Below are positions 19,914 to 28,452 of a stretch of 64,000 nt of DNA, one piece after another (the first letter of the stretch is position 1; every line of letters starts with the position of its first letter). The stretch is from Microbacterium flavum. GTDB taxonomy: Bacteria; Actinomycetota; Actinomycetes; Actinomycetales; Microbacteriaceae. Where the stretch lies: contig NZ_JAFLHG010000009.1 in assembly GCF_018717645.1 (NCBI RefSeq), positions 1-64,000 on the forward strand. Direction: 5' to 3'. The position numbers and the translations under genes are program-made. The notes under the pieces were generated by a model. It was not told the origin of the DNA. It saw only the letters and a program-made list of their open reading frames with translations, and did no database searches.

Positions 19914-21173
19914 ATGACGATCACGGTCACCACCGCGCGCGAGCGCATGGAGCTCGCGAAGGATGCCGCGCGCTCCGTCGGCCTGCTGGAGGACGCGACG
20001 AAGGCGGATGCTCTGCGGGCCATCGCGACCGCGCTGGAGGCGAACGCAGCGGAGATCGTCGCGGCGAACGCCGATGACGTGGCACGAGGCCGCGACGGCG
20101 GGATCTCGGACGGTCTCCTCGACCGCCTGCGCCTGGATGAGACCCGTGTGCGCGCGCTCGCATCCGCGGTCCGAGACGTGGCCGAGTTGCCCGACCCGGT
20201 CGGGCGGGTGCTCGATGAGCGGATCCTCCCGAACGGCGTCGGGCTGCAGAAGGTCGCGGTGCCGTTCGGCGTCGTCGGGTCGATCTACGAGGCCCGCCCC
20301 AACGTCACCGTCGACATCGCCGCTCTCGCCCTCCGCTCGGGCAACGCGGTCGTGCTGCGCGGAGGGACCGCTGCGCAGTCGAGCAACGCCGCGCTCGTCG
20401 CCGTCATGCGCGGCGCCCTGCAGGAGCGGGGCATCGACCCGGAGGCCATCCAGACCCTCGACGACCTCGGCCGCGACGGGGCGGACGCCCTCATGCAGGC
20501 CCGGGGCCTCGTCGACGTGCTCGTCCCGCGAGGGAGCGCAGAGCTCATCGAGACGGTCGTGACCCGCTCATCCGTACCGGTCATCGAGACGGGCGCGGGG
20601 ATCGTGCACATCGTCCTCGACTCGACGGCACCGCTCGAGTGGGCCCAGCAGATCGTCGTGAACGCGAAGGCGCAGCGACCGAGTGTCTGCAATGCGGTGG
20701 AGACGGTTCTCGTCCTCGCCGACGCCGCCGAGAGACTGGTCCCGCCGGTCGGCACGGCGCTGCACGATGCCGGAGTCACCATCCACGGCGACGACGCGGT
20801 GCGCGCTCTCCTGCCCGGCGTGGTCCCTGCGACGGACGAGGACTGGGCGACCGAGCACATGAGCCTCGACCTGTCCATGCGCGTCGTCGCGGACCTCGAT
20901 GAGGCGCTCGCGCACATCCGCCGCTACTCGACCCACCACACCGAGTCGATCATCACGACCGACGACGCCAACGCCGAGCGCTTCCTCGCCGAGGTGGATT
21001 CCGCCGTCGTCATGGCCAACGCCTCGACCCGTTTCACCGACGGCGGCGAGTTCGGGTTCGGGGCCGAGGTGGGCATCTCGACCCAGAAGCTCCACGCGCG
21101 GGGGCCGATGGGGCTCCCCGAGCTGACGAGTACGAAGTGGCTCGCGCGCGGCTCCGGTCAGATCCGCCCCTGA
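19914..21173 (+). CDS. proA: Glutamate-5-semialdehyde dehydrogenase
   Basis: Second step of proline synthesis, NADPH-dependent reduction of glutamyl-5-phosphate. The 419 residues are the normal length; the catalytic cysteine is C259 in R-P-S-V-C-N-A-V-E-T, and the V-G-S-I-Y-E-A-R-P-N-V-T signature lies near residue 122. The ATG lies six bases after TAGACT (19902-19907) with no ribosome site between, so the mRNA is probably leaderless and independent of proB. Confidence 0.97.
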   Translation: MTITVTTARERMELAKDAARSVGLLEDATKADALRAIATALEANAAEIVAANADDVARGRDGGISDGLLDRLRLDETRVRALASAVRDVAELPDPVGRVLDERILPNGVGLQKVAVPFGVVGSIYEARPNVTVDIAALALRSGNAVVLRGGTAAQSSNAALVAVMRGALQERGIDPEAIQTLDDLGRDGADALMQARGLVDVLVPRGSAELIETVVTRSSVPVIETGAGIVHIVLDSTAPLEWAQQIVVNAKAQRPSVCNAVETVLVLADAAERLVPPVGTALHDAGVTIHGDDAVRALLPGVVPATDEDWATEHMSLDLSMRVVADLDEALAHIRRYSTHHTESIITTDDANAERFLAEVDSAVVMANASTRFTDGGEFGFGAEVGISTQKLHARGPMGLPELTSTKWLARGSGQIRP

Positions 21174-21213
21174 ACCGCGTAAACTCGAACCACCCGAATC
21201 GAACGGAGCCTCA

Positions 21214-21441
21214 ATGACCCTCGCCACGATCATCGCCCTCGCCACAGAGACGGCTGAGCATCACGGCAACGTCCAGGGGGAGACGTTCGTCTTCGGAGTG
21301 ATCGCCTTCGTGGTGTTCGTCGCACTCGGCGCCGTCACCCTGTCGTACCGCAACGTCGCCAACCGGCACGCACACAAGGCCGAGGCCTACGCCAAGGCGC
21401 ACCCCGTCGACCAGGCGCAGGTGGGCCACGGCCACCACTGA
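21214..21441 (+). CDS. Small single-pass membrane protein with His-rich tail
   Basis: A 75-residue protein of unknown function. One hydrophobic helix (F-G-V-I-A-F-V-V-F-V-A-L-G-A-V-T-L) spans about residues 27-43, and the tail ends G-H-G-H-H. TAAACT at 21180-21185 and a GGAG-like ribosome site precede the ATG. It lies between proA and nadD, nine bases ahead of nadD. The His-rich end could bind metal, but this is speculation. Confidence 0.7.
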   Translation: MTLATIIALATETAEHHGNVQGETFVFGVIAFVVFVALGAVTLSYRNVANRHAHKAEAYAKAHPVDQAQVGHGHH

Positions 21442-21450
21442 GGTCGGCCC

Positions 21451-22047
21451 ATGGTTCAGGCGCGCGCCCCACGCATCGGGGTCATGGGTGGGACGTTCGA
21501 TCCCATCCACCACGGGCACCTCGTCGCGGCGAGCGAAGTCGCTCAGTCCTTCGATCTCGATGAAGTCGTCTTCGTCCCCACGGGCATCCCGTGGCAGAAG
21601 GAGAAGGTCACCGAGAGCGAGCATCGCTATCTGATGACCGTCATCGCGACGGCATCCAACCCGCAGTTCACCGTCAGCCGGGTCGACATCGACCGCGACG
21701 GACCGACCTATACGATCGACACCCTCCGCGATCTGAAGACCTCCCGGCCGGATGCCGAGCTGTTCTTCATCACCGGAGCCGATGCCGTCGCGCAGATCCT
21801 CAGCTGGCGCGACCACGACGAGCTGTGGCAGCTCGCCCATTTCGTCGCCGTGTCGCGTCCCGGCCACGTCCTCAGCACGGAGGGGCTCCCCAGCGAGGAC
21901 GTGAGCCAACTGGAGATCCCGGCCCTGGCGATCTCCTCCACCGACTGTCGCGCACGGGTGCGTGCGGGGAACCCGGTGTGGTACCTCGTCCCCGACGGCG
22001 TCGTCCAATACATTGCGAAGCATCACCTGTACCGGAGCGAGGCATGA
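21451..22047 (+). CDS. nadD: Nicotinate-mononucleotide adenylyltransferase
   Basis: Makes nicotinate adenine dinucleotide in NAD synthesis. The 198 residues begin with the nucleotidyl-transferase motif [15 protein letters not shown], and the second signature [10 protein letters not shown] lies near residue 168. The ATG at 21451 has a weak GAGG site. It overlaps the next gene by four bases (ATGA), forming a nadD-anchor protein-rsfS unit. Confidence 0.96.
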   Translation: MVQARAPRIGVMGGTFDPIHHGHLVAASEVAQSFDLDEVVFVPTGIPWQKEKVTESEHRYLMTVIATASNPQFTVSRVDIDRDGPTYTIDTLRDLKTSRPDAELFFITGADAVAQILSWRDHDELWQLAHFVAVSRPGHVLSTEGLPSEDVSQLEIPALAISSTDCRARVRAGNPVWYLVPDGVVQYIAKHHLYRSEA

Positions 22048-23192
22048 GCACACCCGATCAGCCCGACACCCCCCAGCTGACGCGACGTCAGCTCAGGGAG
22101 CTGCGAAACACCGCGTCCACCCCGATCATCACGCCCGAAGAGGCCGCCGCCAACGCGGAGTCCGTCGCGGCGCCCCTGCCTCGCGCGGCCGAGCCGCTCC
22201 CCGCCGAGCGTCCCGCCGCCGCCGAGGACGTCGACCTGGGCGCGCCTGCCCTCACCCGTCGCGCGGCACGTCAGCAGGAGCGCCTGCGGACGGCGTCCGT
22301 CCCCGTCATCGACGGCGCGCAGGAGGGCGAGGACCAGGCGAGCCAGGACGGCGAGCCGGGCGAGGACCAGGACGTCGCGCTCTCGGCCGACGAGACGCCC
22401 TCCGAGCCGGATGCCGGGGACGACGGTCGTGATGACGCCTCGGACGACGGCGGCGGCGAGGACGCCGCTGGTGGTCACGCCGACGATGGCACCGCCGCCG
22501 ATCACGACACCGCTGAGGACAGCGCGCCCGAGGTCACTCCCGAAGAGATCGCTGAGACCGCGGACGACCTCGCCGAGGCGCAGTCCGAGGCCCCCGACAT
22601 CGAGGTGAGCGACGACGAAGCTCCGCCCGCCGCGTCCGCCGCGTCCGACGGGACGGGGGAGGACGAGGAGGACGATCCCGCTCCGCGAGCCGTCGTGGCG
22701 CCGTCGTTCGGATCGGGACTGCTCGCCGGGGAGGGCGTCGAGCTCGAGCTGCCCGCGTCCTTCGACCAGCTGCTCACGCGAGGGAACTCGTCCACCGGGT
22801 CTCTCGGCGCCTCCAACGCGCTCATCCTCTCCCAGACGCCCGACACGGGCGCGTTCGTCTCCCCGATCGCATCGACCGGCGAGGTGCTCGTCACGGGCAC
22901 GTACAACCTGCCCGAGTCGTTCGGGTCCACCGGCACCTCGCGCGGCTCGTCGGACGGCAAGGAGATCGATGCGATCCTCATGGACGGGGAGCTTCCCGCG
23001 ACCTCGTCTCCGACGCCGATCGCCGCGAGCGCGGCCATCAGCACGATCAAGAGCGCGGAGGACATCATCAGACCTCCCGCTCCCGAGAAGGGGAGCCGAC
23101 TCATGATCGCGCTCGGAATCACTGCGGGGGCTCTCGCCCTCGCCCTCATGGGCGTCCTCATCGTCGCCCTGTTCACCGGAGCGTTCCAGTGA
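22044..23192 (+). CDS. Acidic, disordered membrane-anchored protein
   Basis: A 382-residue protein of unknown function. The first ~230 residues are low-complexity and very acidic (many D, E, A and G), with two similar basic motifs, [10 protein letters not shown] and [13 protein letters not shown], near residues 12 and 70. A single transmembrane helix, [20 protein letters not shown], lies near the C terminus at about 353-377, leaving a short tail. The bulk is therefore probably cytoplasmic. It is translationally coupled to both nadD (ATGA) and rsfS (GTGA). Confidence 0.8.
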   Translation: MSTPDQPDTPQLTRRQLRELRNTASTPIITPEEAAANAESVAAPLPRAAEPLPAERPAAAEDVDLGAPALTRRAARQQERLRTASVPVIDGAQEGEDQASQDGEPGEDQDVALSADETPSEPDAGDDGRDDASDDGGGEDAAGGHADDGTAADHDTAEDSAPEVTPEEIAETADDLAEAQSEAPDIEVSDDEAPPAASAASDGTGEDEEDDPAPRAVVAPSFGSGLLAGEGVELELPASFDQLLTRGNSSTGSLGASNALILSQTPDTGAFVSPIASTGEVLVTGTYNLPESFGSTGTSRGSSDGKEIDAILMDGELPATSSPTPIAASAAISTIKSAEDIIRPPAPEKGSRLMIALGITAGALALALMGVLIVALFTGAFQ

Positions 23193-23563
23193 GCGTGGGC
23201 GCGCGTACGCGCGAGCTCGTCGAGATCGCCGCCGCGGCGGCCGACAGCAAGGGGGCGGAGGATCTCGTCGCTTTCGACGTTTCCGAGCCGCTCCCGCTGG
23301 TGGACGCCTTCCTCCTGGCGACCGGCACGAGCGAGCGCAACGTCGCCGCGATCGCCGACGCGATCGAGGAGGCGATGCTCGAGCAGGGCGTGAAGCGCCT
23401 GCGCCGCGAGGGCAAGCATGAGGCCCGCTGGATCCTCGTGGATTTCGGTGACCTCGTCGTCCATGTGTTCCACGAGCAGGAGCGCGTGTTCTACGGTCTC
23501 GAGCGCCTCTGGAAGGACTGCCCGATCATCCCGACGGGGGTCACCGCCGACGCGCCCGAATGA
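23189..23563 (+). CDS. rsfS: Ribosomal silencing factor RsfS
   Basis: Binds uL14 and blocks joining of the ribosomal subunits in poor growth. The 124 residues contain D-A-F-L-L-A-T-G-T-S-E-R-N-V, G-K-H-E-A-R-W-I-L-V-D-F-G-D-L-V-V-H-V-F and Y-G-L-E-R-L-W-K-D-C-P near the end, all typical. The GTG start at 23189 overlaps the preceding stop. The nadD-rsfS link is conserved widely. Confidence 0.96.
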   Translation: MSVGARTRELVEIAAAAADSKGAEDLVAFDVSEPLPLVDAFLLATGTSERNVAAIADAIEEAMLEQGVKRLRREGKHEARWILVDFGDLVVHVFHEQERVFYGLERLWKDCPIIPTGVTADAPE

Positions 23564-23571
23564 GAGGCCGG

Positions 23572-23601
23572 TTCGTGGCATCCCGCAGCGTGTAGTAGCA
23601 T
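23572..23601 (+). promoter_or_regulatory. Probable promoter of tRNA-Ala
   Basis: TTCGTG (23572-23577), an 18-base spacer and TAGCAT (23596-23601). Transcription would start about 30 bases before the mature tRNA 5' end. Confidence 0.45.
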
Positions 23602-23639
23602 CGAAGGGTTGCCGCGGGAGCGGTGACATCCCAGAGAAT

Positions 23640-23712
23640 GGGCCTGTGGCGCAGCTGGTAGCGCACCTGCATGGCATGCAGGGGGTCAGGGGTTCGAGTC
23701 CCCTCAGGTCCA
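23640..23712 (+). tRNA. tRNA-Ala, anticodon GGC
   Basis: Complete cloverleaf of 73 bases. The acceptor GGGCCTG pairs with CAGGTCC (one G-U). The D arm is GCGC-agctggta-GCGC, the anticodon arm CCTGC-atGGCat-GCAGG reads GCC codons, and the T arm is AGGGG-ttcgagt-CCCCT. The discriminator base is A and CCA is not encoded. A terminator follows directly. No integrated element is seen at its 3' end. Confidence 0.97.
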
Positions 23713-23713
23713 C

Positions 23714-23741
23714 AAAAGCCCCCGATTCGTCGGGGGCTTTT
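23714..23741 (+). terminator. Intrinsic terminator of tRNA-Ala
   Basis: AAAAGCCCCCGA-ttcg-TCGGGGGCTTTT: a 12-bp perfect stem ending in a short T run. Confidence 0.92.
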
Positions 23742-23896
23742 CCGTGCCCGCGGAGCCGTCGCCAAGGCGCGCCACCGCGACGACGGTGTACGTGGGATCC
23801 ACATTCCTGAGTGGAACCTGTATGTCCGCTCCGAATGGGACTACGGTCTTCTCTGGCGGGAAAACATCCCGACCGACTCGACCTCGGAGGGGACGA
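23742..23896 (+). promoter_or_regulatory. Leader region of the PTS gene with a short inverted repeat
   Basis: 155 bases without a gene. TCCAC (23798-23802) and GTGGA (23811-23815) form a 5-bp inverted repeat with an 8-base spacer, a possible operator. TACGGT at 23842-23847 is a weak -10 candidate. The ribosome site GGAGGGG lies at 23887-23893. No DasR-like site of the usual form was recognised. Confidence 0.35.
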
Positions 23897-25912
23897 ATGA
23901 ACTTCTTCCAACGGCTCGGCAGATCGATCATGCTCCCGGTGGCTGTGCTGCCGGTCGCGGCGATCCTGTCCGGCATCTCGTACTGGATCACCTCGGCTGC
24001 GGGTGCGAACGTCGTCTCGACGTTCCTCGGTGCTGCGGGCGGTGCGCTGCTGGACAACATGCCGCTGCTGTTCGCCGTCGGCGTCTCGATCGGCATGGCG
24101 AACAAGACCGACGGAACGTCAGCGCTCGCGGGCCTGGTCTCGTGGCTGTCGATCACGACCCTCCTGAGCCCCGCCAACGTGCAGGGCCTCATGGGGATCG
24201 CGACCGTGGAGGACGTGAACCCCGCCTTCGGCAAGGTGCAGAACGTCTTCGTCGGCATCATCGCCGGCCTCATCGGCGCGTGGTGCTACAACAAGTTCAA
24301 GGACACGAAGCTTCCGGACGCCCTCTCCTTCTTCTCGGGCAAGCGTTCGGTCGCCATCGTCACCGCGGGTCTCTCCCTCGTCGTCGCCGTGATCCTCCTC
24401 TTCGTCTGGCCGGTGGTCTACGGCGGCCTCGTCTGGTTCGGCGAGTGGATCTCGACCCTCGGCCCCTTCGGTGCCGGCCTCTACGGCTTCTTCAACCGGC
24501 TCCTCATTCCGACCGGCCTCCACCACGCGCTGAACTCGGTGTTCTGGTTCGACGTCGCGGGAATCAACGACCTCACGAACTTCCTCAACGGCTCCAACGG
24601 CGACGGCGTGTACGGCGTCACGGGCCAGTACATGGCGGGCTTCTTCCCGGTCATGATGTTCGGCCTCCCGGGCGCCGCTCTCGCGATGTACATGACGGCC
24701 AAGACCACCCGCAAGAAGGTGACCTACGGCATCATGCTCTCGGCTGCCGTCGCCTCCTTCTTCGTCGGCGTCACCGAGCCGCTCGAGTTCTCGTTCATGT
24801 TCGTCGCACCGTGGCTCTACCTCGTGCACGCGGTGTTCACCGGCATCTCGGTCGGGATCGCGGCGCTGCTGCCGACGCGCCTCGGGTTCGGCTTCTCCGG
24901 CGGGTTCATCGACATGGTCCTCCAATGGATGAACCCGCTCGCCCAGAACCCGTGGATCCTGCTCCTGATGGGCGTCGCCTGGTTCTTCATCTACTTCTTC
25001 ACGTTCTACTTCCTGATCAAGCGCTTCAACCTGAAGACGCCCGGTCGCGAGGACGAGATCGACACGCAGGATGCCGACAACATCGAGACGAGTCTGACCG
25101 GCTACCACGGCACGGCGGAGAAGTTCATCACCGCGCTCGGCGGCAAGGACAACATCATCGACGTCGACAACTGCGCGACACGGCTGCGGATGGAGATCGG
25201 CGACACCTCGAAGGTCGACGAGCACGCGCTCAAGCGTGCCGGCGCCGCCGGCACCATCAAGACCGGTGGTCACTCGGTGCAGGTCGTCTACGGCCTGAAC
25301 GTCCAGTTCGTGAAGGATGCCATGGACGACCTCATCTCGGGCCGCACCGCCCGTATCGAGGCAGCGGAGGCCGCGGGCGACCTCCCGGGGCGCGGCGCGG
25401 CGGAGCAGGGCTTCGCCGCAGGGGTCGGAACGGTCCTCGGCGTGCCGAACGTCGCGGCCTCGGCGATGGCGGCCGGTGCCGCACTCGACGCACGCGAGCG
25501 GACCTCGCCGTCCCTCACGCTCCGCCAGCCGGTCGCAGGACGGGTCCTGGCGCTCGCTGAGGTTCCCGACCCGATGTTCGCACAGGGGACCATGGGGCCC
25601 GGTGTCGCCATCGATCCGAGCGGTGACACGATCATCGCGCCGGCTGCGGCGACCGTGGCATCCGTCTTCCCGACGGGGCACGCCATCGGGCTCGTGCTCG
25701 AGGACGGCACCGAGCTGCTGATCCACATCGGCATCGACACGGTGGGCCTGAAGGGCGACGGGTTCGAAACCCTCGTCAACACCGGCGACAAGGTCGAGGC
25801 CGGAACGCCCCTGATCCGCTTCGACGCGGACAAGATCCGCGCGGCGGGCCTGTCGGCGATCACCCCGGTGATCGTCCTGAATGACGAGAACGCGACGGTC
25901 GCCTTCTCCTGA
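23897..25912 (+). CDS. nagE: PTS N-acetylglucosamine/glucose-type permease EIICBA
   Basis: Membrane sugar transporter that phosphorylates its substrate during uptake, using PEP through HPr. One 671-residue chain holds EIIC (about ten membrane helices, residues 1-370), EIIB (about 395-480) with phospho-Cys426 in D-N-C-A-T-R-L-R-M, a linker, and EIIA (about 530-671) with phospho-His610 in L-I-H-I-G-I-D-T-V. Order and length match the NagE type; glucose specificity cannot be excluded. I chose ATG at 23897, where the conserved M-N-F-F-Q-R-L-G-R begins after a GGAGGGG site; the open frame runs further upstream into the leader. Confidence 0.9.
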   Translation: MNFFQRLGRSIMLPVAVLPVAAILSGISYWITSAAGANVVSTFLGAAGGALLDNMPLLFAVGVSIGMANKTDGTSALAGLVSWLSITTLLSPANVQGLMGIATVEDVNPAFGKVQNVFVGIIAGLIGAWCYNKFKDTKLPDALSFFSGKRSVAIVTAGLSLVVAVILLFVWPVVYGGLVWFGEWISTLGPFGAGLYGFFNRLLIPTGLHHALNSVFWFDVAGINDLTNFLNGSNGDGVYGVTGQYMAGFFPVMMFGLPGAALAMYMTAKTTRKKVTYGIMLSAAVASFFVGVTEPLEFSFMFVAPWLYLVHAVFTGISVGIAALLPTRLGFGFSGGFIDMVLQWMNPLAQNPWILLLMGVAWFFIYFFTFYFLIKRFNLKTPGREDEIDTQDADNIETSLTGYHGTAEKFITALGGKDNIIDVDNCATRLRMEIGDTSKVDEHALKRAGAAGTIKTGGHSVQVVYGLNVQFVKDAMDDLISGRTARIEAAEAAGDLPGRGAAEQGFAAGVGTVLGVPNVAASAMAAGAALDARERTSPSLTLRQPVAGRVLALAEVPDPMFAQGTMGPGVAIDPSGDTIIAPAAATVASVFPTGHAIGLVLEDGTELLIHIGIDTVGLKGDGFETLVNTGDKVEAGTPLIRFDADKIRAAGLSAITPVIVLNDENATVAFS

Positions 25913-25921
25913 ACGACACTC

Positions 25922-26632
25922 TCAACGGGCCGGGGCGATGAGCTCCGGCCCGTTGTTGCGTACATTCCCGACCTCGCGCCCGACCTCGCGCAGGGCGAGT
26001 CCGTCGACGATCGACGGCGCCGCGTCGATCGTCGCGTCGAGCAGGTCGCCGACATTCTCCGTCGTCGGATCGAGCCACACGTCGGCGTAGTCCGCGTCGA
26101 TGAACAGCGGCATCCGCTCGTGGATCGACCCCAGCGCGCCGGTGGCCGCGCGGGTCATGATCGTGCAGCTGAGCACCCACCGGGTCGGATCATCGTCCTT
26201 CTTCGCGGGGTCCTTCCACCACTCGTAGAGCCCGGCGAACAGCAGCGGGCCGTCGTCGACGGGGTGGATGTAGTAGGGGACCTTCACCCCGTCCTCCGTG
26301 TGCCATTCGTAGTAACCGGATGCCGGGATCACCGCGCGTCGCTTCACGAGGGCCTGTCGGAACATCGGCTTGCCCTCGACCTCCTCCGCCCGCGCGTTGA
26401 ACGCCTTCGAGCCGATCGCGACATCCTTCGCCCAGGCGGGCACGAGTCCCCAGCGTGCCGCCTCGAGCCGCCGCGTGGGAGGCTCGGTCTTGGCCGAATC
26501 GAGCACGACCGCGACGCGATCGGTCGGGGCGATGTTGAAGGACGGGCCCGGGAGGTCGTCGGCCTCCAGGTCTACGCGGAGCATACTCACGAGCTCCGCA
26601 CCGCTCTGGGCCACGACGAAACGTCCGCACAT
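25922..26632 (-). CDS. SRAP family abasic-site DNA-protein crosslink protein (YedK/HMCES)
   Basis: Forms a covalent bond to abasic sites in single-stranded DNA, shielding them. In the 236 residues the catalytic C2 directly follows the initiator in M-C-G-R-F, with N33 (F-N-I-A-P-T), W-G-L-V-P-A-W, and the conserved glutamate and histidine in G-Y-Y-E-W and I-H-E-R-M-P. The ATG lies six bases after TAGGCT (complement of 26639-26644), so the start is strongly fixed: a longer N terminus would bury the catalytic cysteine. It converges with the PTS gene; a shared hairpin lies over its last codons. No LexA box was seen. Confidence 0.95.
   Translation of the reverse strand: MCGRFVVAQSGAELVSMLRVDLEADDLPGPSFNIAPTDRVAVVLDSAKTEPPTRRLEAARWGLVPAWAKDVAIGSKAFNARAEEVEGKPMFRQALVKRRAVIPASGYYEWHTEDGVKVPYYIHPVDDGPLLFAGLYEWWKDPAKKDDDPTRWVLSCTIMTRAATGALGSIHERMPLFIDADYADVWLDPTTENVGDLLDATIDAAPSIVDGLALREVGREVGNVRNNGPELIAPAR
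25923..25955. terminator. Hairpin between the PTS gene and the SRAP gene
   Basis: CAACGGGCCGG (25923-25933) and CCGGCCCGTTG (25945-25955) form a perfect 11-bp stem, followed on the + strand by TTG. It lies within the last codons of the converging SRAP gene, so the two genes share it. Confidence 0.75.
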
Positions 26633-26683
26633 GCCGCCAGCCTACGCAGGGCCTCCGACGTCGCGCCGCTCAGCCGCGGATGA

Positions 26684-27718
26684 TCAGTCGCGGGGAATGA
26701 CCCCGACCTCCGTCAGCTGATCGAGCAGGCCGGCGCCGTCGGAGTCGGAGACCCACGGAACGCCTGCCGCCGAGTGGTCGTTGACAGCGGTCCGGCCGCC
26801 GGCGAGGACGGCCTCGGCGGGGGAGAGCTGTCGGATCGCGACCGCCGTGACGTGATCGGGGAACTCGCTCGTGAAGTCGGTGTACAGATCGTCGTCGAGC
26901 TGTCCGTCATCGCCGATCAGCATCCACTTGACGTGCGGGAACTCCTGAGCCAGGCGCCGCAGGTTGTGCTGCTTGTGCTCTCGTCCGCTGCGGAACCATC
27001 GATCATGCGTCGGGCCCCAGTCGGTCAGCAGGAGAGCCCCGGGAGGGTAGAGGTGGCGCCGCAGGAATCGCTGGAGCGTGGGCGCCACATTCCACGCACC
27101 CGTGGAGAGGTAGACGACCGGCGCCCCCGGGCGATCTCGGAGAAGCCGCTCGATGAGGACGGCCATGCCGGGGACCGGCTGGCGGGCGTGTTCGTCGAGC
27201 ACGAACGAGTTCCACGCCGCCACGAAGGGGCGGGGGAGGGCCGTGACCATGACGGTGTCGTCGATGTCCGAGATGACGCCGAACCGGACGTCGGACCCGA
27301 CCACGAAGACACGCGTCTCGAAGGGGTCCGACCCCTCCACCGACATCGTGATCGGCTGCCAGCCGGGCTCGAGACGCGCGGGCAGCACCGTGTCGACGAC
27401 GCCGCCGCGGTCGGCGACGACCTCGTGCGCGACCCCGTCCACGGTCACCGTCACCTGGGCGTAGCCGACGGGCACGGAGGCGAACGACCGCCAGCCCCGG
27501 ACGCTGGCGTACTCGCCGCCGCCACGGGTGCGGACAGGCGGGACGATCAGGACGCGCCCGAGCACGCGTACCCAGTCCTCACCGCCGTATCCCGGGTAGG
27601 CGGCCACGCTCGGGGTGTTGCCACGGGCACGCGCGCGGCGCTCGCGCCAGGCGTGGAAGCGGTACTCCAGACGCGCGATCCACAGCACCTTCGTGCGGGG
27701 TGCGGGTGCGGCGGCCAT
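26684..27718 (-). CDS. App1-type phosphatase (DUF2183, HAD-like)
   Basis: A 344-residue protein of the phosphatidate phosphatase App1 family, named from a yeast enzyme that dephosphorylates phosphatidic acid. The catalytic D151-x-D-D-T motif is I-S-D-I-D-D-T-V; Y-L-S-T-G-A-W-N and L-I-G-D-D-G-Q-L-D-D supply the later motifs, and R-P-G-A-P-V lies before motif II. An N-terminal beta domain of about 140 residues precedes them. No signal peptide is seen. The start at 27718 lies four bases after the DedA stop, so it is the second gene of a two-gene operon. The bacterial substrate is uncertain. Confidence 0.85.
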   Translation of the reverse strand: MAAAPAPRTKVLWIARLEYRFHAWRERRARARGNTPSVAAYPGYGGEDWVRVLGRVLIVPPVRTRGGGEYASVRGWRSFASVPVGYAQVTVTVDGVAHEVVADRGGVVDTVLPARLEPGWQPITMSVEGSDPFETRVFVVGSDVRFGVISDIDDTVMVTALPRPFVAAWNSFVLDEHARQPVPGMAVLIERLLRDRPGAPVVYLSTGAWNVAPTLQRFLRRHLYPPGALLLTDWGPTHDRWFRSGREHKQHNLRRLAQEFPHVKWMLIGDDGQLDDDLYTDFTSEFPDHVTAVAIRQLSPAEAVLAGGRTAVNDHSAAGVPWVSDSDGAGLLDQLTEVGVIPRD

Positions 27719-27722
27719 CGCT

Positions 27723-28403
27723 TCAGTCTTCCACGTCCCGGACCGCCGGGTGGTCCTCCTGCGCCTCGCGGCTCATGTGACGAGCCTCCGAGCGGACGAT
27801 GACGCGCTTGGCGATGTACGCGAGAACGAGGAAGACGACGATGATCGCCACGAACACGTAGCCGGCGTAGTGCAGGCGATCGGCGAGTTCGCGGTAGGTG
27901 CCCGCAGCCGCGGCCCCGACCCCGACGTAGGCGATCGCCCAGATCGTGCAGGCCGGCGCCGTCCAGGCGAGGAAGCGCCGGTAGGCGAATCCGCTCATCC
28001 CGACCGTCAGGGGCACGAGGGAGTGGAGGACGGGCAGGAAGCGCGACAGGAAGATCGCCGGCCCGCCACGACGGCGCAGGTAGAGCTCGGAGCGCGCCCA
28101 GTTGTGCTCGCCGATCTTCACGCCCAGGCGCGAGAAGCGCAGACGGGGACCGAGCCACCGCCCGAGCCAGAACCCGATGCTCTCGCCGATCAGTGCGCCG
28201 ATGACGACCACGACGACGAGGATCGCGCCCTCGGCGAGGGAGCCGACGGCCGTCGAGGCGACGATGACCACCGTGTCGCCGGGCACGATGAGCCCGACCA
28301 GGACGCTCGTCTCGAGCATGATCGCGACGCCCGCGAGAACCGTCCGCAACACCGGGTCGACGCTCTGCACCGCGTCCAGGAGCCACGTCAGCCACTCGTT
28401 CAC
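27723..28403 (-). CDS. DedA family membrane protein
   Basis: A 226-residue polytopic membrane protein of the DedA/VTT group, some members of which flip undecaprenyl phosphate or phosphatidylethanolamine. Typical features are the V-P-G-D-T-V-like opening (L-I-V-P-G-D-T-V-V-I-V), the re-entrant G-x-x-x-G-E-S-I-G-F-W-L-G-R-W-L-G and F-L-S-R-F-L-P-V-L-H-S-L-V-P-L-T-V-G. The GTG start at 28403 lies six bases after TAGGCT (complement of 28410-28415). It is divergent from pabB. Pairing with a lipid-phosphatase-like gene hints at lipid-carrier recycling, an inference from context. Confidence 0.93.
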   Translation of the reverse strand: MNEWLTWLLDAVQSVDPVLRTVLAGVAIMLETSVLVGLIVPGDTVVIVASTAVGSLAEGAILVVVVVIGALIGESIGFWLGRWLGPRLRFSRLGVKIGEHNWARSELYLRRRGGPAIFLSRFLPVLHSLVPLTVGMSGFAYRRFLAWTAPACTIWAIAYVGVGAAAAGTYRELADRLHYAGYVFVAIIVVFLVLAYIAKRVIVRSEARHMSREAQEDHPAVRDVED

Positions 28404-28452
28404 CGTCTCAGCCTAGGGTGCCGTCTCCATCACCGCCCTCTACTGTGAGGGG

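Noticed and set aside
23640..23712. tRNA gene as an integration (att) site
   Set aside because: No integrase, no direct repeat of the tRNA 3' end and no change in base composition downstream.
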